A stretch of 5,462 nt of DNA from Xanthobacteraceae bacterium (lineage in GTDB: Bacteria > Pseudomonadota > Alphaproteobacteria > Rhizobiales > Xanthobacteraceae). Location of the stretch: the NCBI GenBank assembly GCA_030044035.1, contig JASHWN010000251.1, positions 1-5,462 on the forward strand, read 5' to 3'. The notes under the pieces are model-generated. The model was not told the origin of the DNA. It saw only the letters and a program-made list of their open reading frames with translations, and searched no databases. Position numbers and translations under genes: made by a program. Positions 1 through 4,885 of this stretch are shown one piece after another; position 1 is the first letter of the stretch; the number at the start of each line of letters is the position of its first letter.

Positions 1-53
1 GACGCCGAGGTTTTCTAGGAACCTCCCGTTTCTCATCGAGCGCTCAGGCAGAT

Positions 54-371
54 TTACGTTGGTGAGATCCGCCGGCACTCGGCTAGGCACCTGGAGCTGT
101 TGCGGCAGCGCCGGTTCGGGCACGAGCGCACCGATTGCCAGCAGCGACGCCAAATCGGCCGTTGCGTAATCATCGCCACATCGTTGGCAGTCAGGCCGAT
201 ATCGCGAAGGCTGTGGTGGTTCAGCCGCGCCAGTTCATTGTACTCATGCTGAAGCTGCATGTAGCAACTGGCGAATCGGGCAAGAAAACGAACGCTGGCG
301 ACGGCCGATAATGTGGCTTGCTTCAATCCGTCGCCAAGCTTTGACCTGGGTAATGTTTTTGCATCGCGCAT
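54..371 (-). CDS. DUF1127 (YjiS-like) small protein, C-terminus possibly frameshifted
   Basis: A 105-residue protein with the DUF1127 signature at about residues 41-66: QHEYNELARLNHHSLRDIGL followed by TANDVA. The ELARL...LRDIGLT core is the hallmark of this family of short, basic proteins, common in alphaproteobacteria and linked in some species to stress, phosphate or RNA metabolism; no role can be assigned here. The N-terminus (1-37) is basic and Ala/Leu-rich. ATG at 371 is the first start in frame, but no clear Shine-Dalgarno precedes it; Met38, just before the core, is an alternative. The tail after RPIWRR (residues 75-105) is rich in Cys, Arg and Ser and looks like out-of-frame translation, whereas another minus-strand frame from about 174 to the window edge is open and reads like protein. 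A frameshift, in nature or in the assembly, is therefore possible. It is divergent from the LysR gene. The family call is firm; the 3' end is not. Confidence 0.78.
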   Translation of the reverse strand: MRDAKTLPRSKLGDGLKQATLSAVASVRFLARFASCYMQLQHEYNELARLNHHSLRDIGLTANDVAMITQRPIWRRCWQSVRSCPNRRCRNSSRCLAECRRISPT

Positions 372-396
372 GCGCGGAATATGAGAAGCGTGGGAT

Positions 397-432
397 GCGA
401 TAAGTAACGAAATTAATTGATGTTGTTATCGC
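397..432. promoter_or_regulatory. 36-bp dyad, candidate operator between DUF1127 and lysR genes
   Basis: GCGATAA at 397-403 is the exact reverse complement of TTATCGC at 426-432. The palindrome AATTAATT at 411-418 has exactly the same centre (414.5). The dyad lies in the AT-rich spacer between the divergent DUF1127 and LysR genes, 26 bp upstream of the DUF1127 ATG. LysR-type regulators commonly bind interrupted dyads in such spacers, so this is a candidate site for the neighbouring regulator. That assignment is inference. Confidence 0.4.
403..431 (-). promoter_or_regulatory. Shared 29-bp upstream element, copy 1 (DUF1127 side)
   Basis: Read on the minus strand this stretch contains TTAATTTCGTTACT (416 down to 403), preceded by CATCAA. 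It matches 24 of 29 positions with 1585-1613 on the plus strand. Its downstream edge is 31 nt from the DUF1127 ATG, against 32 nt for the other copy, and both leaders carry an ATAT-CC stretch just before the start codon. A common promoter or regulator-binding element is the simplest reading. No standard sigma-70, EcfG or sigma-54 consensus fits it. Confidence 0.5.
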
Positions 433-439
433 GAAATCA

Positions 440-451
440 GATACATGCATC
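440..451. promoter_or_regulatory. 12-bp imperfect palindrome GATaCATGcATC
   Basis: GATACATGCATC is symmetric at five of its six base-pair positions about 445.5. Its centre lies 31 bp, about three helical turns, from the centre of the 397-432 dyad. It could be a second protein-binding site in the divergent spacer, but short palindromes also arise by chance, so this is weak evidence. Confidence 0.2.
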
Positions 452-595
452 AAATCGGCGCAAATTACAGGACGATGTCATCGGCCCTGCCGAAATCGCA
501 TGACTGACTATCGCCCAACGCCAGGTATCGGGTGGGCGCCTTGTCGAGTCTGATGCTATATACCGCTCCCCGTGCAATCGCTGTGGATGTTGCAC

Positions 596-1483
596 ATGGA
601 TGCCGCCGACCTGAAATTCTTTGCCGCGGTCGCCAAAGTTGGCGGCATGAACCGTGCAGCAACCGCGCTGAACACCGTGCAGTCGAATGTGACGGCACGG
701 GTCCGTACGCTTGAAGAGGAGCTGGGCGTTGCATTGTTTCATCGCGGACGCAAGGGCGTCACGCTGACCGCTGCCGGCGAGCGGCTGCTTCCGTACGCGA
801 CGAAGGTTACTTACCTGCTCGACGAAGCGCGAAGGGCGGTCAAGGACGATGGCGAGCCGAGAGGCCGTTTGACGATTGGTTCTCTGGAAACGAGCGCGGC
901 GCTGCGATTGTCGCCGATCCTGGCGGCCTACGCGGCCGCGTACCCTGAGGTCGATTTGGTGCTTCGCACCGGCACGACCTATGAGCTGATCGCGCAAGTG
1001 CTGGACCACATGGTCGAGGGCGCTTTTGTTTGCGGCCCGGTCAACCACCAGGACCTGGTAGAGGAGACCTTTTTTCGCGAGCAACTCGTCGTCTTGGCTC
1101 CTCGCACGATACGGTCCCTCGACGATCTGACCCGCAAGGGTGATGTCAAAGTCGTTGTTCACCCTCAAGGATGCGCGTACCGGCAGATACTTGAGAATAT
1201 CTTGATGAAGCGCGGCGTGGTGGGCATTCGGCACATCGAATTCGGCAATATTGAAACTATTTATCGCTCCGTGAGCGCCGGTCTCGGCATTACTTTGTTG
1301 CCTAAGAGCCTCATCGGTTCGATCTGGCGGGACAACGCCGTCAGCGTTCACGAAGTGCCCGAAGCGGAGACGCGCATCACCACCGTTTTTGTTCACCGCC
1401 AGGACGCATTGATTTCCAGCGCTCTGAAGGAATTCTTGAAATTGGCGCGACCGGCGCCGTTGCGAATGCGCGCCGCCGAATAG
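596..1483 (+). CDS. LysR-type transcriptional regulator
   Basis: A 295-residue LysR-family regulator, the usual family length. Residues 1-60 form the winged helix-turn-helix: MDAADLKFFAAVAKVGGMNR, then AATALNTVQSNVTARVRTLE and EELGVALFHR, ending in the family-typical GVTLTAAGERLL. A linker helix follows (about 65-88), then the periplasmic-binding-protein-like effector domain (about 90-290) opening with GRLTIGSLETSAALRLSPIL. The GS-ET-AA-RL start and the TGTTYELI and EGAFVCGPV segments resemble the YofA/SoxR-like LysR subgroup; this is from memory and tentative, and no effector can be named. ATG 596 is chosen because MDAADLKFF fits the family N-terminus. GTG 572 and ATG 587 are in frame, and none of the three has a strong ribosome-binding site. 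The regulator is divergent from the DUF1127 gene across about 220 bp, the classic LysR arrangement. Codon use is less GC3-biased than in the flagellar genes. Confidence 0.95.
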   Translation: MDAADLKFFAAVAKVGGMNRAATALNTVQSNVTARVRTLEEELGVALFHRGRKGVTLTAAGERLLPYATKVTYLLDEARRAVKDDGEPRGRLTIGSLETSAALRLSPILAAYAAAYPEVDLVLRTGTTYELIAQVLDHMVEGAFVCGPVNHQDLVEETFFREQLVVLAPRTIRSLDDLTRKGDVKVVVHPQGCAYRQILENILMKRGVVGIRHIEFGNIETIYRSVSAGLGITLLPKSLIGSIWRDNAVSVHEVPEAETRITTVFVHRQDALISSALKEFLKLARPAPLRMRAAE

Positions 1484-1503
1484 AGCCGCATAGATGCTGC
1501 ACC

Positions 1504-1526
1504 GCCGCGCGGCGCGTCCGCGCGGC
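1504..1526 (+). terminator. Possible weak intrinsic terminator after lysR
   Basis: GCCGCGCG (1504-1511) can pair with CGCGCGGC (1519-1526) to give an 8-bp GC-only stem with a 7-nt loop, 20 nt past the LysR stop codon. The only T run, TTTT at 1535-1538, is 8 nt beyond the stem, so this is a poor match to a canonical rho-independent terminator. In GC-rich DNA such stems also occur by chance. Confidence 0.3.
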
Positions 1527-1584
1527 TGTCGCCGTTTTGATTCGCTCCGGCAAGCTCGACGCACGTCCTCGCTATCTGCCCACA

Positions 1585-1613
1585 CGCTAGCATCATCACT
1601 TAATTTCGTTTCT
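1585..1613 (+). promoter_or_regulatory. Shared 29-bp upstream element, copy 2 (70-aa gene side)
   Basis: This contains TTAATTTCGTTTCT at 1600-1613, preceded by CATCAC. It agrees at 24 of 29 positions with the minus-strand element at 403-431. It ends 32 nt before the ATG of the 70-residue gene. A TATATCC stretch at 1633-1639 lies close to that ATG and resembles the CATATTCC stretch (minus strand, 376-383) before the DUF1127 start. If these are -10 elements, both transcripts would have very short or no leaders. The dyad symmetry of copy 1 is not kept here, so the conserved part is the sequence and not the palindrome. Confidence 0.5.
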
Positions 1614-1645
1614 GGGCGAGCTCTCAGCTGCCTATATCCGGGGGC

Positions 1646-1858
1646 ATGAAGCTAAAACTTGCCACGAGCACAGCGGTGCGAGCTGTTCGCAAAACTCTCG
1701 GGGGTGTTCTGCGTCATATCTTCGATGATGCAGAGGATGCCCGTTACCGTCACATGCAGCGGGAAATCCAGCGCTTGATTGCTCAGTCCGGTGGACATTT
1801 GTCCGACGAGATGGAGCGGCGCATTGTCGAGCGTGTTATGCGCAATTCGAGTTTTTAG
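1646..1858 (+). CDS. Small basic/acidic protein of 70 aa, unknown function
   Basis: A 70-residue reading frame that I do not recognise as a named family. The N-terminus is basic and probably helical (MKLKLATSTAVRAVRKTLGG). The C-terminal half, from HMQREIQRLIAQSGGHLSDE to MERRIVERVMRNSSF, looks like two charged helices separated by a Gly-Gly turn. There is no signal peptide or membrane segment. ATG 1646 follows a G-rich run (GGGGG, 1640-1644) that is too close to be an ideal ribosome-binding site. Support for coding comes from the balanced residue composition and from the upstream element it shares with the DUF1127 gene. The pattern Q-x-E-x4-L...L-x-D can be laid over the DUF1127 core, so a distant relationship is possible but unproven. 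It converges on fliP with 57 bp between the stop codons. A 73-residue antisense frame over the same DNA looks less protein-like. Confidence 0.6.
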   Translation: MKLKLATSTAVRAVRKTLGGVLRHIFDDAEDARYRHMQREIQRLIAQSGGHLSDEMERRIVERVMRNSSF

Positions 1859-1915
1859 CGGATGCCCAGCCAAACTTTCTAATCAGTTACTACGCGCTCC
1901 CGCGATCGCGCGCCG

Positions 1916-2680
1916 CTACGTCCCGTAGCTCTGAATGAGCGACCCGGCGACCAGGGTCCAGCCGTCGACCAGGACGAAAAAGATCAGCTTGAACGGCAGC
2001 GAAACCACGACCGGCGGCAGCATCATCATGCCCATCGACATCAACACCGAAGCGACGACGAGATCGATGATCAGGAACGGCAGGAACAACAGAAAGCCGA
2101 TCTCGAAGGCACGCTTGAGCTCGGAGATCATGAAGGCCGGAACCAGGATGCGCATCGACAGGTCTTCGGGCTTCGCCGGCGGTTGTTCGCCCGACATGTC
2201 GAGGAACAATTTGAGGTCCTTGTCGCGAACGTTCTTTTCCATGAAGCCGCGCAGCGGGCCGCTGGCGCGGTCGAACGCCTGGTTGACCGTGATCTCGTTG
2301 GCGATCAGCGGCTTGACGCCGGCGTCGTAGGATCGCGTCAGCACCGGCCCCATGACAAAGGCGGTGAGAAACAAAGCGAGCGAAATGACGACCGAGTTGG
2401 GCGGCGCCGTCGCGGTGCCGAGCGCGGTGCGCAGAAGCGACAGCACCACCACGATCCGGGTGAACGAGGTCATCATCACCAGGATCGACGGCGCCAGCGA
2501 CAGCACCGTCAAGAGCGCGATCAGTTGAACGAGGCGCTCGTTGAGACCGCCGCCGCCGGCGCCCTGGCCGAGATTGATGCTGATGTCCTGCGCGGCGAGC
2601 GGCGTCGCCGAGAACAGAAGTGCCGCTACTGAGGCCGCTACCGTCGTGAGGCGGACGCGGCGGCCCCAAGCGATTTGCAT
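1916..2680 (-). CDS. fliP: Flagellar type III export gate protein FliP
   Basis: A 254-residue FliP, the usual length. FliP forms the core of the inner-membrane export gate with FliQ and FliR, through which rod, hook and filament subunits pass. Residues 1-30 are a cleavable signal peptide (Arg-rich start, hydrophobic stretch, TPLAA before QDISINLG), normal for FliP. Then come two membrane segments (about 48-68 and 95-113), a cytoplasmic or periplasmic loop (114-180), and the highly conserved C-terminal block SELKRAFEIGFLLFLPFLII (186-205) continuing into LPPVVVSLPFKLIFFVLVDGW (221-241) with two further membrane segments. TSFTRIVVVLSLLRTALGT (71-89) is also a family signature. ATG 2680 gives a complete signal peptide. 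No clear Shine-Dalgarno is visible, and a 4-codon frame (ATG at 2694) ends in TGATG overlapping this start. It lies 38 bp downstream of the FliO-like gene and is probably cotranscribed with it. Confidence 0.98.
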   Translation of the reverse strand: MQIAWGRRVRLTTVAASVAALLFSATPLAAQDISINLGQGAGGGGLNERLVQLIALLTVLSLAPSILVMMTSFTRIVVVLSLLRTALGTATAPPNSVVISLALFLTAFVMGPVLTRSYDAGVKPLIANEITVNQAFDRASGPLRGFMEKNVRDKDLKLFLDMSGEQPPAKPEDLSMRILVPAFMISELKRAFEIGFLLFLPFLIIDLVVASVLMSMGMMMLPPVVVSLPFKLIFFVLVDGWTLVAGSLIQSYGT

Positions 2681-2718
2681 CAGTTAATGTGCATCAGTCG
2701 TGTTGTTGCGTTGGTTCT

Positions 2719-3708
2719 TCAGTTCTTTGCCGTGGAGCGGCCGAGCAGGCTTGCCATCTCCTGCTCGAGACTGTCGTAGAGTGTCTTGCCGGGATTTGGT
2801 TGCGGCTTGGCTTCGCTGCGTGCAGGCTTGGTGTCGATGGGGCGGTTGCGCGCCGGAGCGCCGGCCGCGGCCGGCGCGCCAGCGGATGGCGCGTCTGTGT
2901 TGGGCAATGCTGCGGCGGCAGCGTTCGGTTCGGCGCGATCGGCTTTCGGCTTGCGCAAGGCCGCTTCGAGCTTGTGCGCCATGTCGGCCAGGCTTTGATC
3001 GATCGACGCGGCGGGCTCGGCCGGAGCCGGCGGTGCGGCCGGCATGCGCGGTTCGGGCCTCGTCTCTTGGCGTGTCTCTTGCCTCGTCTCTGGCCGCGGT
3101 TCGACGGCCGGCGGCCGCGCGCTCGGCTGCGGGCGATTGCGCGGCGGTGGCGGTGGCGGGGGCGTTGGGCGCGGCGAGAGTTCGTCGGCGAGCGCGGCCA
3201 GCGTGTCGCGCGGTGGGCGCGGACGAGCTTCGGCCTGCGGCTGCAGCGGCCACGATTCTTCGGCTGTGTGCTCGCCACGCGGCATGCGCGCCGGTGCGCT
3301 TGCAACAGCCGGCTCCGGCTGCAGCGGCCACGCGCCGTTCGCCGCGTTATCCGGCAAAGGAATCGCGCGCGGCGTCGACTCGATGACAGGCTGCCGCGGC
3401 ACTGCAATGTCGCGCGCCGCCGGCGCGGCACGCACGATATTGGATTCGACCACGACGTCGGTCGGGCCGCCGATCATCACCAAATGCTCGACATTGTCGC
3501 GGCGCACCAGAATGAGCCGCCGCCGTCCGTCGACGCTGGCGTAGTCGATCACCGCCAGCCGGGGCTGTCGGCCGCGAAGCCCGCCGCCGCCGAGCCGGCC
3601 GGCGCCGAAACGCCGCACCGCCCAGGCGGTCGCACCGATCAGGCCGAGCACGATGATGAAGGCGAGAAAGAATTGCACCGGAAAGGGCATGCCGCCGAAG
3701 AAGCCCAT
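2719..3708 (-). CDS. fliO: FliO-like flagellar biosynthesis protein with long disordered tail
   Basis: A 329-residue protein with FliO architecture at the N-terminus: one membrane segment (about 10-30, VQFFLAFIIVLGLIGATAWA), a Gly/Arg linker, then a small cytoplasmic domain (about 50-93) with RLAVIDYASVDGRRRLILVR, DNVEHLVMIGG and PTDVVVESN. This is the FliO pattern of a beta-rich domain ending in a conserved IGG. FliO helps assemble the FliP-FliQ-FliR gate. Residues 94-329 are Pro/Ala/Arg-rich and probably disordered, with two WPLQP motifs (127-131, 153-157), seven consecutive prolines (183-189), an ETRQ tandem repeat (207-217), a short helix SLADMAHKLEAALRK (239-253) and a C-terminal helix KTLYDSLEQEMASLLGR (308-324). 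The start codon is preceded by GAGGG (minus strand, 3717-3713) and a second GAGGGG further up. It is upstream of fliP on the same strand. FliO is poorly conserved, so the symbol is supported mainly by architecture and context. Confidence 0.87.
   Translation of the reverse strand: MGFFGGMPFPVQFFLAFIIVLGLIGATAWAVRRFGAGRLGGGGLRGRQPRLAVIDYASVDGRRRLILVRRDNVEHLVMIGGPTDVVVESNIVRAAPAARDIAVPRQPVIESTPRAIPLPDNAANGAWPLQPEPAVASAPARMPRGEHTAEESWPLQPQAEARPRPPRDTLAALADELSPRPTPPPPPPPRNRPQPSARPPAVEPRPETRQETRQETRPEPRMPAAPPAPAEPAASIDQSLADMAHKLEAALRKPKADRAEPNAAAAALPNTDAPSAGAPAAAGAPARNRPIDTKPARSEAKPQPNPGKTLYDSLEQEMASLLGRSTAKN
3059..3094. repeat. Three 12-bp tandem units inside fliO
   Basis: Three consecutive, slightly diverged 12-bp units (3059-3070, 3071-3082, 3083-3094) share a GTCTCT core and encode the ETRQ-ETRQ-ETRP stretch of the FliO-like tail (around residues 207-217). 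The period is a multiple of three, so gain or loss of a unit keeps the frame. Confidence 0.7.
3238..3332. repeat. 17-bp exact direct repeat inside fliO (two copies)
   Basis: CGGCTGCAGCGGCCACG occurs at 3238-3254 and again, identical, at 3316-3332, 78 bp apart, which equals 26 codons. On the coding strand each copy encodes most of a WPLQP motif in the disordered tail. In-frame spacing and identity at the DNA level suggest an internal duplication or strong constraint on the motif. Confidence 0.7.
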
Positions 3709-3754
3709 GAGTCCCTCGTCCCCTCAACTCCGGCGCGCCATCGGAAACGTCAAT

Positions 3755-3760
3755 GGTTAA
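3755..3760 (-). promoter_or_regulatory. Isolated TTAACC half-site upstream of fliO
   Basis: On the minus strand TTAACC (3760-3755) lies 46 bp upstream of the fliO start codon. A partner TTAC is found at 8 instead of 7 nt spacing, so this is at best a weak CtrA-type half-site. Confidence 0.2.
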
Positions 3761-3790
3761 CGACGCCGGTAACATTTGCCGCCGCGAATA

Positions 3791-3805
3791 CTAACAAAGA
3801 ATTAA
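3791..3805. promoter_or_regulatory. CTAA-N7-TTAA, weak CtrA-like box
   Basis: CTAACAAAGAATTAA differs from TTAA-N7-TTAA at one core position and lies between the two better boxes and the fliO start. Its AT-rich surroundings (3785-3811) could also be part of the fliO promoter. Confidence 0.3.
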
Positions 3806-3854
3806 AGTTTTGGGGCGGATTTGCCCGTATTCGCGGTGGCTCAAGCATTCGCAT

Positions 3855-3871
3855 GGTAAACGGCGGATTAA
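3855..3871 (-). promoter_or_regulatory. CtrA-like box facing fliO
   Basis: Read on the minus strand the sequence is TTAATCCGCCGTTTACC, a TTAA-N7-TTAACC box with one core mismatch. It matches 14 of 17 positions with the perfect box at 3897-3913, including most of the non-consensus spacer, and is in inverted orientation. It therefore points towards fliO-fliP. Confidence 0.5.
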
Positions 3872-3896
3872 TGGCAAAACCCGATGGAACCGCAGT

Positions 3897-3913
3897 TTAA
3901 CCCGCCATTAACC
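3897..3913 (+). promoter_or_regulatory. Perfect CtrA-type box upstream of flgB
   Basis: TTAACCCGCCATTAACC is an exact TTAA-N7-TTAACC, the binding consensus of the alphaproteobacterial cell-cycle regulator CtrA, which activates early flagellar operons in Caulobacter. It ends 65 bp before the flgB ATG. TACAAT at 3915-3920 could be the -10 element, with a poor -35 upstream, as expected for an activator-dependent promoter. The match is seen directly; CtrA control here is inferred. Confidence 0.65.
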
Positions 3914-3978
3914 ATACAATCGGCAAAGTCTGCCCAGTCGGCTGGCCCGCCCGGCCGGCCATTTACGAGGCGGAACCG

Positions 3979-4371
3979 ATGCCGATCACCGACATTCCGA
4001 TCCTGTCCATGCTGCGCACGCGCATGGACTGGCACCAGGAGCGCCAGCAGGTGCTGGCCGAAAATGTCGCCAACGCCGATACGCCCAATTACCGGCCGCG
4101 CGATCTGGCTCCGCCGAATTTCGAACAGGCACTGGCGTCTCCGGGCACGCTGACGCTCGCCCGCACCGATCCCGACCATCTCGGCGGCGATGCCGGCGGG
4201 TCGCGCTTTGCCGCCGACCGCACGCTCAAATACGAGGTGCGGCCGGGCGGCAACGCCGTCAATCACGAGGACGAGATGATGCGAGTGGCGTCCAACCAGA
4301 TGGATTTCGACGCCGTCGCCGATCTCTATACGCGCAGCCTGGCGCTGATCAAAACCGCGGTCGACAAATAG
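3979..4371 (+). CDS. flgB: Flagellar proximal rod protein FlgB
   Basis: A 130-residue FlgB, normal length. FlgB is one of the first rod subunits placed on FliE and the MS ring, exported through the flagellar type III gate. The N-terminal rod-family signature is clear: LAENVANADTPNYRPRDL at residues 26-43, following an amphipathic helix. The middle (about 50-90) is variable, and the C-terminal helix contains NHEDEMMRVASNQMDFDAVA, typical for FlgB. There is no cleavable signal peptide, as expected for a type III substrate. ATG 3979 is preceded by GAGG at 3967-3970 with 8 nt spacing. It is the first gene of the plus-strand operon, downstream of the CtrA-type box, with 49 bp to flgC. Confidence 0.98.
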   Translation: MPITDIPILSMLRTRMDWHQERQQVLAENVANADTPNYRPRDLAPPNFEQALASPGTLTLARTDPDHLGGDAGGSRFAADRTLKYEVRPGGNAVNHEDEMMRVASNQMDFDAVADLYTRSLALIKTAVDK

Positions 4372-4420
4372 CGCGCGGGATTTTTGGCGTCTCACGTCGT
4401 CGGCTCGGAGAAAGTGAACC

Positions 4421-4840
4421 ATGGCGGCTATGGATTTCATCAAAACGCTCACCGTCGCCGCGTCCGGCCTGCATGCCCAGCTCGGCCGCATGCGCATCAT
4501 CACCGAGAATATCGCCAATGCCGATTCGACGGCGCAGACGCCAGGCGGCGATCCGTACCGCCGCCGCATCGTGACCTTCAGCTCGGCGCTCGACAGCGCG
4601 CTCGGCGTGAATGTGGTCAAGCTCGGAGCGGTGCAGACCGACAATTCCGATTTCCGCGTCAAGCACGAGCCCGGCAACCCCGCCGCTGACGCCAACGGCG
4701 ACGTCAAATATCCCAACGTCAACACGCTGGTCGAACTCACCGACCTGCGCGATGCGCAGCGCTCCTACGAATCGAATCTCAACGTCATCACCGCGACGCG
4801 CCGCATGCTCCAGCGCACCATCGACATTCTCAAGAGCTGA
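4421..4840 (+). CDS. flgC: Flagellar proximal rod protein FlgC
   Basis: A 139-residue FlgC, normal length; it builds the proximal rod with FlgB and FlgF. Seen in order: an N-terminal helix, the rod signature ITENIANADSTAQTPGGDPY (residues 27-46) followed by RRRIVTF, the middle block KHEPGNPAADANGDVKYPNV (80-99), and the C-terminal helix LVELTDLRDAQRSYESNLNV with TATRRMLQRTIDIL, all typical of FlgC. ATG 4421 follows GGAG (4407-4410) with 10 nt spacing; ATG 4430 is an alternative in frame. It is flanked by flgB (49 bp before) and fliE (45 bp after), so one transcript is likely. Confidence 0.98.
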   Translation: MAAMDFIKTLTVAASGLHAQLGRMRIITENIANADSTAQTPGGDPYRRRIVTFSSALDSALGVNVVKLGAVQTDNSDFRVKHEPGNPAADANGDVKYPNVNTLVELTDLRDAQRSYESNLNVITATRRMLQRTIDILKS

Positions 4841-4885
4841 GCGAAAGCCGCACATCGAACGCAAGCGAACATGTGGAGGTAAGCC

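Noticed and set aside
7..25. GAGGTT/AACCTC hairpin at the left edge
   Set aside because: Only 6 bp with a 7-nt loop and no T run, and it may lie inside a coding frame.
403..431. EcfG (general stress sigma) promoter upstream of the DUF1127 gene
   Set aside because: A CGTT is present, but no GGAAC lies 16-17 nt upstream in either copy of the shared element.
512..538. CGCCCA/TGGGCG inverted repeat upstream of lysR
   Set aside because: A 6-bp GC-rich repeat with a 15-bp spacer is expected by chance in this composition, and nothing else marks it.
437..1585. 382-residue minus-strand open frame opposite lysR
   Set aside because: The plus strand encodes a textbook LysR protein, while the antisense product is Arg/Gln-rich without domains.
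1652..1873. 73-residue minus-strand frame over the 70-aa gene
   Set aside because: It has a less protein-like composition, and the plus-strand frame has the shared upstream element at a fitting distance.
1901..1910. CGCGATCGCG palindrome between the 70-aa gene and fliP
   Set aside because: Perfect 10-bp palindrome, but without a loop or T run it cannot be a terminator, and such GC palindromes are common in this DNA.
1890..2669. 259-residue minus-strand frame over fliP
   Set aside because: Arg/Asp/Pro-rich shadow in the wrong frame of a clear FliP.
3812..3824. Sigma-54-like TGG...TTTGC upstream of fliO/flgB
   Set aside because: The GG and GC doublets are separated by 9 instead of 10 nt, and the rest of the -24 element does not match.
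2689..3900. 403-residue plus-strand open frame opposite fliO
   Set aside because: Rich in Arg, Cys and Gly with no recognisable domain. It is the antisense shadow of a GC-rich, Pro/Ala-rich gene and runs through the divergent regulatory region.
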